Source: Stenotrophomonas acidaminiphila
Lineage (GTDB): Bacteria > Pseudomonadota > Gammaproteobacteria > Xanthomonadales > Xanthomonadaceae
Direction: 5' to 3'
Assembly (NCBI RefSeq): GCF_001431595.1
Contig: NZ_LDJO01000023.1
Span: 1-32,305 of the forward strand
DNA: 32,305 bases
The notes beneath the pieces were generated by a model, which ran no database searches, was not told the origin of the DNA, and saw only the letters and a program-made list of their open reading frames with translations. The translations under genes and the position numbers were made by a program. Below, in pieces: positions 1-6,999 of the stretch (its first letter is position 1; each line of letters starts with the position of its first letter).

Positions 1-1559
1 GGCGCCGGGCTGCGGATCAGGTGGTCGAAGGCGCTCAGCGCCGCGGTGGAACCGGCACCCATCGCAATGATGATCTGCTTGTACGGCACCGTGGTGCAGT
101 CGCCGGCGGCGAACACGCCCGGCACGCTGGTCTGGCCGCGCTCGTCGATGACGATCTCGCCGCGCGGGCTCAGCTCCACCGTGCCACGCAGCCACTCGGT
201 GTTCGGCAGCAGGCCGATCTGCACGAAGATGCCTTCCAGTTCCACCCGGTGCGAATCGCCGCCGACGCGGTCGGTGTAGACCAGGCCGTTGACCTTCTGG
301 CCGTCGCCCAGCACCTCGGTGGTCTGCGCGTTGAGCACCACGGTCACGTTGGGCAGGCTGTGCAGCTTGGCCTGCAGCACCTGGTCGGCGCGCAGCTTGC
401 TGTCGAACTCGAACACGGTGACGTGGCTGACGATGCCGGCCAGGTCGATGGCCGCCTCGACGCCGGAATTGCCGCCGCCGATCACCGCCACGCGCTTGCC
501 CTTGAACAGCGGGCCGTCGCAGTGCGGGCAGTAGGCCACGCCCTTGTTGCGGTACGCATCCTCGCCGGGCACGTTCATCTGCCGCCAGCGCGCACCGGTG
601 GACAGGATCACCGACTTCGACTTCAGCGACGCGCCGTTCTCCAGCTGCACCTCCACCAGGCCATCGGCACCGGCCGGCACCAGCTTGGTGGCGCGCTGCA
701 GGTTCATGATGTCCACCTCGTACTCGCGTACGTGCTGCTCCAGCGCCGCGGCCAGCTTCGGGCCTTCGGTGTACTGCACCGAAATGAAATTCTCGATGGC
801 CATGGTGTCCAGCACCTGGCCGCCGAAGCGCTCGGCCGCCACGCCGGTGCGGATGCCCTTGCGCGCGGCGTAGATCGCCGCGGCCGCGCCGGCCGGGCCG
901 CCGCCCACCACCAGCACGTCGAACGGGTCCTTGGCGGCGATCTTCGCCGCTTCGCGCCTGGCCGCGCCGGTGTCCAGCCGCGCCAGGATCTGCTCCAGGG
1001 TCATGCGCCCGGAGTCGAACATCTCGCCGCCCTGGAACACCATCGGCACCGCCATCACCTGGCGCTGCTCCACTTCCTGCTGGAACGCGCCGCCCTCGAT
1101 CACCGTGGTGCTGATCTTCGGGTTGACGATGGCCATCAGTGCCAGCGCCTGCACCACGTCCGGGCAGTTGTGGCAGGTCAGCGACATGTACACCTCGAAG
1201 GCGAACTCGCCGTCCACCGCCTTGATGCCGTCGATCACCTCCTGCGCCACCTTCGGCGGGTGGCCGCCGGTCCACAGCAGCGCCAGCACCAGCGATTCGA
1301 ACTCGTGGCCCAGCGGCAGCCCGGCAAAGCGCACGCCGCGGCTTTCGCCCTCGCGGGCGATCACGAACGACGGCCGGCGCGCATCGCTGCCCGAAGTGTC
1401 CAGGGTGATCTTGCCGTTGCCGGCGGCGACGATGTCGTCCAGCAGGCCACGCATGTCGGTGCTGGCGGTGCTGTCGTCGAGCGAGGCGATCAGCCGCAGC
1501 GGCTGGCGCAGCAGGCCCATGTACTGCTGCAACTGGGTCTTGAGGGTGTCGTCGAGCAC
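1..1559 (-). CDS. ahpF: Alkyl hydroperoxide reductase subunit F, 3' end outside window
   Basis: This FAD-dependent disulfide reductase passes electrons from NADH to AhpC for peroxide reduction in the cytoplasm. The minus strand encodes 519 codons before the window edge, so only about a dozen residues of a typical ~530-residue AhpF are missing. The N-terminal part carries a thioredoxin-fold CHNC pair (around 1160-1185). [11 protein letters not shown] dinucleotide-binding motif follows, and then the redox-active CPHC pair (around 516-538). A second [10 protein letters not shown] motif and the C-terminal AAGDCT FAD motif complete the family pattern. I chose the GTG at 1557-1559 because AAGGAG lies seven bases upstream and the protein then begins [13 protein letters not shown], a typical AhpF start. 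It lies 172 bp downstream of ahpC on the same strand, so it is probably co-transcribed past the hairpin at 1629-1695. Confidence 0.95.
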   Translation of the reverse strand, partial: MLDDTLKTQLQQYMGLLRQPLRLIASLDDSTASTDMRGLLDDIVAAGNGKITLDTSGSDARRPSFVIAREGESRGVRFAGLPLGHEFESLVLALLWTGGHPPKVAQEVIDGIKAVDGEFAFEVYMSLTCHNCPDVVQALALMAIVNPKISTTVIEGGAFQQEVEQRQVMAVPMVFQGGEMFDSGRMTLEQILARLDTGAARREAAKIAAKDPFDVLVVGGGPAGAAAAIYAARKGIRTGVAAERFGGQVLDTMAIENFISVQYTEGPKLAAALEQHVREYEVDIMNLQRATKLVPAGADGLVEVQLENGASLKSKSVILSTGARWRQMNVPGEDAYRNKGVAYCPHCDGPLFKGKRVAVIGGGNSGVEAAIDLAGIVSHVTVFEFDSKLRADQVLQAKLHSLPNVTVVLNAQTTEVLGDGQKVNGLVYTDRVGGDSHRVELEGIFVQIGLLPNTEWLRGTVELSPRGEIVIDERGQTSVPGVFAAGDCTTVPYKQIIIAMGAGSTAALSAFDHLIRSPA

Positions 1560-1628
1560 GGCGCAACTCCTTGTTCGAGGCAAAACGGGGGGAGGACGCG
1601 GTTGCCAGGGCAACCCGCCGGGAAAGTA

Positions 1629-1695
1629 GGGGTGAACCGAAACCGCGCCTGGCGGGCAACGAGCGGGCTGGCGCGACGCGGCTTCGGTTCACCCC
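1629..1695 (-). other. Large inverted repeat between ahpC and ahpF
   Basis: Arms 1629-1647 and 1677-1695 are 19 bases each and match as reverse complements with one mismatch; the loop is 29 nt. A second smaller GC-rich hairpin (about 1691-1719) sits between it and the ahpC stop. There is no clear T-tract, so I read it as an mRNA-stabilising or partial-termination structure that could set the AhpC:AhpF ratio. That role is inference. Confidence 0.6.
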
Positions 1696-1731
1696 CACGC
1701 CCGCCAGGGCGGGGTGGGAGTGAGGGGCGGC

Positions 1732-2295
1732 TTAGATCTTGCCGACCAGGTCCAGCGACGGGGTCAGGGTCTTCTCGCCTTCCTTCCACTTGGCCGGGCA
1801 CACTTCGTTCGGGTGCGCGGCGGTGAACTGGGCGGCCTTGAGCTTGCGCAGGGTCTCGGACACGTCACGCGCGATCTCGTTGGAGTGGATCTCCATGGTC
1901 TTGATCACGCCTTCCGGGTTGATCACGAAGGTGCCGCGCAGGGCCAGGCCCTCTTCCGGAATGTGCACGCCGAAGGCGTTGGTCAGCTGGTGGGTCGGGT
2001 CGCCGACCAGCGGGAACTTCGCCTTGCCCACGGCCGGCGAGGTCTCGTGCCACACCTTGTGCGAGAAGTGGGTGTCGGTGGTGACGATGTAGACCTCGGT
2101 GCCCGCCTTCTGGAACTCGGCGTAATGCTCGGCCGCGTCTTCGATCTCGGTCGGGCAATTGAAGGTGAAGGCCGCCGGCATGAAGATCAGCACCGACCAC
2201 TTGCCCTTCAGGCTTTCCTCGGTGACTTCGATGAACTTGCCGTTGTGGAAGGCGTTGGCCTTGAACGGCTGGACCTGGGTGTTGATAAGGGACAT
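1732..2295 (-). CDS. ahpC: Alkyl hydroperoxide reductase subunit C (2-Cys peroxiredoxin)
   Basis: AhpC reduces hydrogen peroxide, organic peroxides and peroxynitrite, and is itself re-reduced by AhpF. The 187-residue protein has the usual length. It shows the peroxidatic cysteine in FTFNCPTE (near residue 47) and the resolving cysteine in HPNEVCPAKW near the C-terminus. The DTHFSHKVWH segment and the C-terminal region after the resolving cysteine are typical of the AhpC/Prx1 subfamily. The ATG at 2293-2295 is preceded by GAGGAAG. Upstream lie an OxyR-type palindrome and a putative promoter, which fits peroxide induction. The neighbour ahpF is the cognate reductase. Confidence 0.97.
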   Translation of the reverse strand: MSLINTQVQPFKANAFHNGKFIEVTEESLKGKWSVLIFMPAAFTFNCPTEIEDAAEHYAEFQKAGTEVYIVTTDTHFSHKVWHETSPAVGKAKFPLVGDPTHQLTNAFGVHIPEEGLALRGTFVINPEGVIKTMEIHSNEIARDVSETLRKLKAAQFTAAHPNEVCPAKWKEGEKTLTPSLDLVGKI

Positions 2296-2345
2296 GGAAC
2301 TTCCTCTTGGTTGAAGGGACGGGTGGTGAACCGTGGAGCACAGGC

Positions 2346-2364
2346 TAATAGGCAGTGCCTAATA
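2346..2364 (-). promoter_or_regulatory. Probable ahpC promoter region with short palindrome
   Basis: An AT-rich stretch (about 2340-2390) precedes ahpC in otherwise GC-rich DNA. It contains a perfect 6+1+6 palindrome, TAGGCA-G-TGCCTA, at 2349-2361. On the minus strand a TATTAG that could be a -10 box overlaps the palindrome. The overlap suggests an operator, but no regulator can be named from this. Confidence 0.4.
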
Positions 2365-2388
2365 AAACAAATGAATTGAATGCATCGT

Positions 2389-2411
2389 ATCAATAGATAT
2401 TGACTATTGAT
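2389..2411. promoter_or_regulatory. OxyR-type binding palindrome
   Basis: Perfect 8-bp arms ATCAATAG and CTATTGAT are separated by 7 bp. This gives ATAG-N7-CTAT, the OxyR half-operator pattern, about 95 bp upstream of the ahpC start. The adjacent second half-operator expected at the same spacing is poorly conserved on the ahpC side and absent on the other. Known biology: OxyR activates ahpC in many proteobacteria. Binding here is inferred. Confidence 0.65.
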
Positions 2412-2599
2412 GCGGCCCCGCCAGCGGGCCCTGACCCCGATATCGGGCGCTTTTCCGGCTTTCCAAGCCAGCGGCTGGCCAAAGCCTGAACGGGCGGCAT
2501 AGGCAGGCTCGATTCCGGGCCAGTACCGCCGCGGTAGGCAGCGGCAGGCCGGGTGACTATCCTCCCGGTCCCGGAAACATCCCGCGAAGAGGTAGTGAA

Positions 2600-3448
2600 G
2601 TGTCCACCCCCCAGGTTGCCGCGCTGTTGCGGGAAGGCGCCACCAAGCTGCCCGGCGAGGACGCCCGGCACGAGGCCGAACAGCTGCTGCTGCACGTGCT
2701 GGGCGTGGACCGCGCCTGGCTGTTCGCCCACGCCACCGACCCGGTGGACGACGACGCCCGCCAGCGCTTCGAACTGCTGCTGCAGCGCCGCGCCGAAGGC
2801 CACCCGCTGGCCTACCTCACCGGCCGCCGCGGCTTCTGGACCCTGGACCTGCAGGTCAACGTCGCCACCCTGATCCCGCGCCCGGAAACCGAGCTGCTGG
2901 TGGAACAGGCACTGGCGCGGCTGCCGCCCGGGCACATGGCCCGCGTCGCCGACCTTGGCACCGGCAGCGGCGCCATCGCCCTGTCCATCGCCAGCGAACG
3001 CCCGCTGGCCACGGTGATGGCCACCGACCTGCTCGGCCCCACCCTGGCCGTGGCGGTGAAGAACGCCCAGGCCCACGGCCTGGACAACGTCTGGTTCCGC
3101 CGCGGCCACTGGTACGCCGCGCTGGGCGTGGACCGCTTCGACATGATCGTCAGCAACCCGCCCTACATCGCCGCCGGCGACCCGCACCTGCAGCAGGGCG
3201 ACCTGCGCTTCGAACCGCCGCCGGCGCTGGCCTCCGGCGCCGACGGCCTGGACGCCATCCGCGAAATCATCGCCGGCGCCCCCGACCACCTCGTCCCCGG
3301 CGGCTGGCTGCTGCTCGAACACGGCTGGGACCAGGGCCCGGCCATCCGTGCACTGCTGGAGCAGGGCGGCTTCGACGAAGTGGAAACCGTGCAGGACCTG
3401 GAGCAGCGGGATCGGGTAACCCTGGGGCGGTTGCGGGGGATTGCCTGA
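2600..3448 (+). CDS. prmC: Peptide chain release factor N5-glutamine methyltransferase
   Basis: PrmC (HemK) methylates the glutamine of the GGQ motif in release factors RF1 and RF2, using S-adenosylmethionine. The 282-residue protein has the usual length. Its N-terminal helical domain contains [13 protein letters not shown] and IPRPETE, both typical of the family. The SAM-binding loop follows as [12 protein letters not shown]. The catalytic NPPY motif is at residues 186-189. The GTG start at 2600 is preceded by GAGG eight bases upstream and gives STPQVAALL, a normal PrmC beginning. It is transcribed away from ahpC and is followed by a hairpin at 3480-3510. Confidence 0.96.
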   Translation: MSTPQVAALLREGATKLPGEDARHEAEQLLLHVLGVDRAWLFAHATDPVDDDARQRFELLLQRRAEGHPLAYLTGRRGFWTLDLQVNVATLIPRPETELLVEQALARLPPGHMARVADLGTGSGAIALSIASERPLATVMATDLLGPTLAVAVKNAQAHGLDNVWFRRGHWYAALGVDRFDMIVSNPPYIAAGDPHLQQGDLRFEPPPALASGADGLDAIREIIAGAPDHLVPGGWLLLEHGWDQGPAIRALLEQGGFDEVETVQDLEQRDRVTLGRLRGIA

Positions 3449-3479
3449 CGTTGACCCTGCCGAAAGGCGGTGTTTACAT

Positions 3480-3510
3480 CCTACGCAGGTGCTGAACACA
3501 CCTTCGTAGG
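3480..3510 (+). other. Hairpin downstream of prmC
   Basis: CCTACG and AGGTG (3480-3491) pair with CACCT and CGTAGG (3499-3510), with one internal mismatch and a 7-nt loop. No T-tract follows, so it is not a standard intrinsic terminator. Its right arm repeats the TCGTAGG heptamer that also overlaps the symE ribosome-binding site. Confidence 0.5.
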
Positions 3511-3546
3511 CGGAAGCCACTCCCGACAGCACAGTGGCATTTTTGT

Positions 3547-3648
3547 GCCCCGCGTTTTCTATGGCCGGGTGGCGCGCAGTCATGCAAGACCCGAAAGGGA
3601 AAAGCTGCGGGCGGCCCTACGACCGTGTTCAAGCACCCGGCCGCCTCT
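3547..3648 (+). ncRNA. C4 antisense RNA-like structured RNA
   Basis: The stretch begins GCCCCGCGTTTTCTATGG and contains GCGCGCAGTCATGCAAGACC, which I recall as conserved blocks of phage P1/P4 C4 antisense RNAs. A perfect 9-bp closing stem is visible, GGCCGGGTG (3563-3571) with CACCCGGCC (3634-3642). Inside it are a CGCAG/CTGCG hairpin capped by CCC-GAAA-GGG and a short CGG/CCG hairpin. The loop of the latter, CCCTACGA (3615-3622), contains a perfect 7-nt complement of the symE Shine-Dalgarno region (3679-3685). In phage P1, C4 silences its target by pairing with the translation start region. The same role here is inference. A short ORF (3470-3652) overlaps it and is probably not translated. 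Confidence 0.6.
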
Positions 3649-3693
3649 CTGAACAGGAGGCGAAATAGACAGAACGAATCGTAGGAGATCGTC

Positions 3694-3915
3694 ATGACCA
3701 AGCAGGTCGGAACCCCGCTCAAATCGCGCACCCTGAAAGTCGGCTGCCAGTACTATGAAAGCCGCGCCAAGGAAAAGGACCGCCGCTTCAAGCCCCGGCA
3801 GGTGCCCTACCTGCGACTGTGCGGCGATTGGCTGGAGGCCGCGGGCCTCAAAGTCGGCCAGAACGCACGGGTGATAGTGACCCGGCTGGGCATCGTGATT
3901 GCTGCTGAGGAATAG
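3694..3915 (+). CDS. SymE-family type I toxin-like protein
   Basis: The 73-residue protein contains RTLKVGCQYYESR, VPYLRLCGDWLEAAGL and a C-terminal beta segment (VGQNARVIVTRLGIVI). This is the pattern of the SymE family, small AbrB-fold toxins related to E. coli SymE, which is SOS-induced and held down by the antisense RNA SymR. The ATG is preceded by AGGAG. Upstream lies a C4-like RNA with a loop complementary to that ribosome-binding site, so translation is probably RNA-controlled. It is followed by a clear terminator and then by the last attC of the cassette array, which reads on the other strand. Family membership is fairly sure; toxicity is not shown. Confidence 0.8.
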   Translation: MTKQVGTPLKSRTLKVGCQYYESRAKEKDRRFKPRQVPYLRLCGDWLEAAGLKVGQNARVIVTRLGIVIAAEE

Positions 3916-3923
3916 CTCGCTTC

Positions 3924-3959
3924 ATGCCGTGGGTAGGCAATGCCTGCCCACGGCATTTG
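3924..3959 (+). terminator. Terminator of the symE-like gene
   Basis: ATGCCGTGGG (3924-3933) pairs perfectly with CCCACGGCAT (3947-3956), with a further GGCA/TGCC inside, followed by TTTG. It starts 8 bp after the symE-like stop codon. Confidence 0.75.
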
Positions 3960-3975
3960 TCGATATAAGCCCAAG

Positions 3976-4035
3976 GCCTAACGCTTGGATTAAGCCGATC
4001 CGCGAAGCGGACTCGACTTGAACGAATTGTTAGGC
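3976..4035 (-). repeat. attC site 1 (distal end of array)
   Basis: Core sequences GCCTAAC (3976-3982) and GTTAGGC (4029-4035) flank an imperfect palindrome centred on CCGCGAAGCGG. It ends the array on the symE side and belongs to the cassette gene at 4038-4310. Confidence 0.9.
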
Positions 4036-4037
4036 AT

Positions 4038-4310
4038 TTACTCGAGAGAAGTGAGTTGCCCTTCTAACCAAGCCACGAACTCCTGCTCTGAGAGTGGGTT
4101 TGGATTGTGGCCCCACTCATTCCAGCGTCGGTCAACCATAGTGGACCAGTCGCCAGCGACCTCAGTAAGCGCAGGGTGACCACCCCAGAGCTTCACTGCT
4201 ATAGCTAGATCACTGATGCGGCCGTTGAGCTCTTGGATGGAGCATTCCCCTGCCAAGTAGCGCCGACCAGTCTCAAGCATTTGGCGGAACTCTCCGATCT
4301 CGGTAGTCAT
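4038..4310 (-). CDS. Cassette-encoded hypothetical protein
   Basis: This is a 90-residue soluble, acidic protein beginning MTTEIGEFRQMLETG and ending QLTSLE. It is predicted mostly helical, with several tryptophans (KLWGGHPALTEV, WSTMVDRRWNEWGHNPNPLSEQEFVAWLEG). I do not recognise a function. An upstream in-frame GTG at 4328 would run into the attC core, so I prefer the ATG at 4308-4310. The stop codon lies three bases from attC site 1, as expected for a cassette gene. The C-terminal half resembles small uncharacterised cassette proteins with an NPLSEQEF-type motif, but that is a weak recollection. Confidence 0.75.
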   Translation of the reverse strand: MTTEIGEFRQMLETGRRYLAGECSIQELNGRISDLAIAVKLWGGHPALTEVAGDWSTMVDRRWNEWGHNPNPLSEQEFVAWLEGQLTSLE

Positions 4311-4319
4311 TCTGCTGAT

Positions 4320-4379
4320 GTCTAGCACATGAATTAAGCCGCGCCGCGAAGCGGCGTCGACTTGAATGCGCTGTTAGGC
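4320..4379 (-). repeat. attC site 2
   Basis: The degenerate outer core GTCTAGC (4320-4326) and GTTAGGC (4373-4379) bracket the usual CCGCGAAGCGG centre. The first core has a substitution in its conserved AAC, which may reduce recombination. Confidence 0.85.
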
Positions 4380-4811
4380 GCCGGTGCCAACGACTTCTTC
4401 CCTAGGTATTTTTTCCGTGGGTATGGCCTGTTTGGTGGCGGTATCAATGATATCTACAACGCAAACTTCCTGTTCCCATCGCGGTTGAATTTGGTATTTT
4501 GAGCGTGGAGCTAGATCAACGATGAATGAGTGACCATATGAACGGGCTCTTGCGCCACTTGTCGTACATGAAAGCATTATTTTATGAATGCCCGGTGATG
4601 CTCTAACGGAAGCAAGGGTGCCCACCTTTTTTCCATCAATGACAATGACCTGTGCCGAGCAAATACTTCCTTCTCTCATCATAATATTGCATCGGATTAA
4701 TTGCGACCAGATCTCGATGGTTGCGGATTCTTTAGATGTTGCATTGACGTACTTGGGGAGGTCGGAACATGTGGTCAGTACCGAAGTTAACGCCGCCATG
4801 AAAAATTTCAT
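4374..4811 (-). CDS. Cassette-encoded exported protein, possible lipoprotein
   Basis: This 145-residue protein begins MKFFMAALTSVLTTCSDLPKY. A short basic start, a hydrophobic stretch and a cysteine at about residue 15 form a signal peptide with a weak lipobox (LTTC). The rest is predicted mostly beta, with the segments QVIVIDGKKVGTL, GIHKIMLSC and YGHSFIVDLAPRSKYQI. It resembles PEGA-like or small beta-sandwich lipoproteins, but I cannot name a family. The stop codon overlaps the GTTAGGC core of attC site 2. The longer reading with a start at 4847 runs back into attC-derived sequence, so I reject it. Codon use is AT-richer than in the flanking core genes. Confidence 0.75.
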   Translation of the reverse strand: MKFFMAALTSVLTTCSDLPKYVNATSKESATIEIWSQLIRCNIMMREGSICSAQVIVIDGKKVGTLASVRASPGIHKIMLSCTTSGARARSYGHSFIVDLAPRSKYQIQPRWEQEVCVVDIIDTATKQAIPTEKIPREEVVGTGA

Positions 4812-4836
4812 CTTGTTTGAGTTCACTCTTGATCTC

Positions 4837-4869
4837 TGAAGCGGCATTGGCTTGAACGAATTGCTAGGC
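4837..4869 (-). repeat. Truncated attC (half site)
   Basis: Only the half ending TTGAACGAATTGCTAGGC and a partial GAAGCGGC centre remain. The opposite half (GCCTAACGCC...TTAAGCC) is missing and replaced by the untranslated leader of the gene at 4374-4811. The core is GCTAGGC instead of GTTAGGC. The two flanking cassettes are probably now locked together. Confidence 0.75.
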
Positions 4870-4875
4870 CGTGGT

Positions 4876-5409
4876 CTAGTAGTGTTGAACGTTGATTTTA
4901 TATTTTATGGTGGCAGGTTCGCCATTGCGGACGCGCTGGCGATATACCCCTATAACGCAAGAGTTCTCTGGATTCGTCGTTTCGACTGTGGCGCCCGCAG
5001 CGTCAGTAAGGGTCGCGTGGCACTGAACCCTGGGCGATACGTCGAGTTTTGCTCGATACGTCTCGCCCATCTGGGGCGTGAAGGTCCACGTGTAGCTGCA
5101 TTCACGATTCTGGCCGAAGTCAGCCTCGATGTACCAGAACGCAAGTGTTATAGGTCTGCCAGCCGGTAAATGAATCGACTCCATTGGCCGGTCTTTGCGT
5201 TTTCGGGCAACTCGAACACCTTTCTCTGTGGTTTGACACGTCGCGTCCTGGTACTTCCATACGTGCCAGTTCTGCCCAATCCCTCCTCCAGAGGACCGCG
5301 ACTCTATGTCCATGGCCAGCTCTGCCGTTGTGGCCGAAGGCGCCGTAATCTCGGTACTTGCGCAGCCGCTGACGAATAGGACGGTTATGCACAGTAGTTG
5401 AAATTTCAT
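4876..5409 (-). CDS. Cassette-encoded lipoprotein of unknown function
   Basis: This 177-residue protein starts MKFQLLCITVLFVSGCAST. It has a good signal peptide with lipobox VSGC, so it is predicted to be lipid-anchored in the cell envelope. The ATG at 5407-5409 is preceded by GGGGAGGGG. The mature part is rich in beta segments and cysteines (DATCQTTEKG, NRECSYTWTF, SPRVQCHATL, ENSCVIGVYRQ), suggesting a disulfide-stabilised extracytoplasmic domain; the ITLAFWYIEAD...GETYRAKL pattern suggests a beta-sandwich. The reading frame stays open upstream through attC site 4, which yields a spurious 124-residue extension containing the NNSFKP peptide typical of translated attC DNA. Function unknown. 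Confidence 0.8.
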   Translation of the reverse strand: MKFQLLCITVLFVSGCASTEITAPSATTAELAMDIESRSSGGGIGQNWHVWKYQDATCQTTEKGVRVARKRKDRPMESIHLPAGRPITLAFWYIEADFGQNRECSYTWTFTPQMGETYRAKLDVSPRVQCHATLTDAAGATVETTNPENSCVIGVYRQRVRNGEPATIKYKINVQHY

Positions 5410-5438
5410 AAGTCCCCTCCCCAAGATCTTCATGCGCG

Positions 5439-5497
5439 GTCTAACACCTGAATTCAACGCGCCGCAAAGCGGCGTCGGCTTGAACGAATTGTTAGGC
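5439..5497 (-). repeat. attC site 3
   Basis: Cores GTCTAAC (5439-5445) and GTTAGGC (5491-5497) surround a GCCGCAAAGCGGC centre. A complete aadA-like site. Confidence 0.9.
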
Positions 5498-5531
5498 AGC
5501 AACTGCGAAAGGCCAAGCACCCAGCCCAGAG

Positions 5532-5626
5532 TTGAACGATCTGTCAAGGTTTGGTACGCTAGGGGCGTAGATGGCACCCAATGGCTACGCTGCTTAGCAG
5601 CCGTAGTCGGCGGGTGCCCTTTTTTA
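5532..5626 (+). ncRNA. Possible antisense-oriented small RNA with strong terminator
   Basis: GGCACCC (5573-5579) pairs with GGGTGCC (5612-5618). Inside, GGCTACG pairs with CGTAGTC and CTGC pairs with GCAG, and the structure is followed at once by six Ts. This is an intrinsic terminator on the plus strand, opposite to every cassette gene nearby. Upstream, TTGAAC (5532-5537) and TACGCT (5555-5560) are 17 bp apart and could be a weak promoter, giving an RNA of about 60 nt that is mostly this hairpin. No ORF is present in it. The alternative is a terminator that blocks read-through from the plus strand into the gene at 5624-6409. Confidence 0.5.
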
Positions 5627-6409
5627 TTCCGGCTGAGCATATCGATTGACCGCTCCTGTTCCCTGCAGGTACTCCCGGAATACCAAGTGCTCAACTCGAC
5701 GCTTTGACTCCCTAGATAGTTTGTTTGGATAGGAAGAGCGTTTGTGGGTTGAGTGATGCTCAGGGTCAAGCGTGTCAACAAGTGAATGCAGAACTATTCC
5801 GTAGATGAGTAGCTTCTGGCGAGCCGATCTCTCGCTCGTTTTGGTCAATAGGTCTGTTAGCGGCTGACACCAGCTTCCTGCGATATTGCTTGCAGAGAGT
5901 TTCTCTCCGAACTCAACCACGCCGATCGTGCGCAAACCACCGTCAGCTAACAGGTCTGTGGTGATCTCTCCGATCGCCTTCTGGTGGGTTCTGTTGACCA
6001 AGCGGATTCGTTGCGATTCTAAGCAAGTAATAAATTTGCTGAGCTTCTTTCCCCGCGAATCTCCGGAGATTGAAATCCCTAAGCTCTCTGCTCTTAGGAC
6101 TTCAACTCGCCCCCAAAAACTTGCATAAAGATAAGTCAGGCCAATCAGGCTGGTATCGGTCTCCTGTCCTGACTGCGTCGCCAGTGGAAGAAAGTCCCTC
6201 TCCGCAAGAGATATTGTTTTTCCAACAATAGCGTCTGCCGCTTTTAGTAAGGGATCTAGGTGCGCGTCGACGATATATTTCGCAGCCTTTCTTTGTCGCC
6301 AGTGCGCTCTGATAGGTGCAATGACAAACTGTTCAATGAGTGTCGATGCTAAGCCTCCTGACACGGCAGCGATGAAAAGTGTCAACCATATCGAAGCAGG
6401 GTTTTCCAT
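5624..6409 (-). CDS. Cassette-encoded membrane-anchored hypothetical protein
   Basis: At 261 residues this is the largest cassette product. It begins MENPASIWLTLFIAAVSGGLASTLIEQFVI, an N-terminal transmembrane segment, followed by a basic IRAHWRQRKAAKY stretch that should stay cytoplasmic. The remainder is soluble and mostly helical (LDPLLKAADAIVGKTISLAERDFL; KLLIYGIVLHSLVDTLDPEHH), with no motif I recognise. The ribosome-binding site is weak (AGGGGG about 14 bases upstream). The coding DNA is clearly lower in GC than the flanking core genes, a sign of foreign origin. Its 3' end overlaps the plus-strand terminator at 5573-5626. Confidence 0.75.
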   Translation of the reverse strand: MENPASIWLTLFIAAVSGGLASTLIEQFVIAPIRAHWRQRKAAKYIVDAHLDPLLKAADAIVGKTISLAERDFLPLATQSGQETDTSLIGLTYLYASFWGRVEVLRAESLGISISGDSRGKKLSKFITCLESQRIRLVNRTHQKAIGEITTDLLADGGLRTIGVVEFGEKLSASNIAGSWCQPLTDLLTKTSERSARQKLLIYGIVLHSLVDTLDPEHHSTHKRSSYPNKLSRESKRRVEHLVFREYLQGTGAVNRYAQPE

Positions 6410-6435
6410 AAACGATGTCAGCCCCCTGTCTTGTT

Positions 6436-6495
6436 GCCTAACGCCTGAATTAAGCCAGGCCGCGAAGCGGTGTCGGCTTGAATGAATTGTTAGGC
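6436..6495 (-). repeat. attC site 4
   Basis: Cores GCCTAAC (6436-6442) and GTTAGGC (6489-6495) with a CCGCGAAGCGG centre. Complete aadA-like site. Confidence 0.92.
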
Positions 6496-6508
6496 AGCAT
6501 CAGCCCGA

Positions 6509-6706
6509 TCACCTTGACGCGAATAGCCCGTCGGTGATGGCGCGTTGATACTGCTCAATGGTATGGCCTGGACTACGTTTACGAAGCTCATCAATTATTT
6601 CAGGGCATGCTGGAACGGGCTTAACCTTTATGGATTCAACATGCGCCCACCTCCCGTCACGGATCTCCTCCGCTAGCTCATACGCCGCATCTTCTAGCTG
6701 TCGCAT
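6509..6706 (-). CDS. Small cassette-encoded hypothetical protein
   Basis: This is a 65-residue acidic, helical protein: MRQLEDAAYELAEEIRDGR, then KVKPVPACPEIIDELRKRSPG and QYQRAITDGLFASR. The ATG at 6704-6706 has AGGAGAG at good spacing. The stop is about 13 bp from attC site 4. Size and the amphipathic helices would fit a small regulator or an antitoxin-like protein, but no partner gene is adjacent, so I leave the function unknown. Confidence 0.7.
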   Translation of the reverse strand: MRQLEDAAYELAEEIRDGRWAHVESIKVKPVPACPEIIDELRKRSPGHTIEQYQRAITDGLFASR

Positions 6707-6724
6707 GATCTCTCCTGTTGTGCT

Positions 6725-6898
6725 GCCTAACGCCTATTCGGCCGCCTAATCGCGGCGTGGCCCAAGTGTCCCGCTTTCTGGCGCTAATGTGAAGATGCGG
6801 TGATGTAAGAAATATCAATGGCTTGGAGGGGTGAGGGGCGTGGTGCGGTTTCGAGGCCGATGGCGAACACCGCTGGTTTGCCGCCATATCGGTTACAC
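6725..6898 (-). repeat. 174 bp repeat element, copy 1
   Basis: It starts with GCCTAAC (6725-6731) exactly where the next cassette begins and ends at a degenerate core, GTTACAC (6892-6898). The interior shares long blocks with copies at 9042 and 10516: GCCTAATCGCG, AGTGTCCCGCTT, TGAAGATGCGGTGAT, GCCATATCG. Reading frames are not conserved among copies, so it is probably non-coding. It may be an oversized attC or an attI-like recombination site. Confidence 0.7.
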
Positions 6899-6973
6899 CT
6901 CGATTTGTTTGGCATAACGCAAGCGCTTATACCATTGAAGGAACTGAGTTTCTTGGGCCGGGTGCCGGCGGTA

Positions 6974-6999
6974 TCCCTTCTTCCAGACGGAAGAAGGGA
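6974..6999 (-). other. Perfect hairpin downstream of the gdhA fragment
   Basis: TCCCTTCTTCC (6974-6984) and GGAAGAAGGGA (6989-6999) form a perfect 11-bp stem with a 4-nt loop. It lies in the same place relative to gdhA sequence as the hairpin at 10761-10788 behind the intact gene. No T-tract follows. Confidence 0.5.

Noticed and set aside
3470..3652. Short plus-strand ORF overlapping the C4-like RNA, faintly like phage Ash/Icd-type peptides
   Set aside because: No good ribosome-binding site, and the conserved features are those of RNA structure. The similarity is too weak to call.
5410..5781. N-terminal extension of the lipoprotein gene (4876-5409) through attC, including the NNSFKP peptide
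   Set aside because: The peptide is translated attC DNA. A strong ribosome-binding site and a signal peptide mark the start at 5409.
6678..6887. Minus-strand ORFs inside the 174 bp repeats (peptides containing HISARKRDTWA)
   Set aside because: The frame is not kept across the three copies, there is no ribosome-binding site, and the composition is unlike real proteins. More likely a non-coding element.
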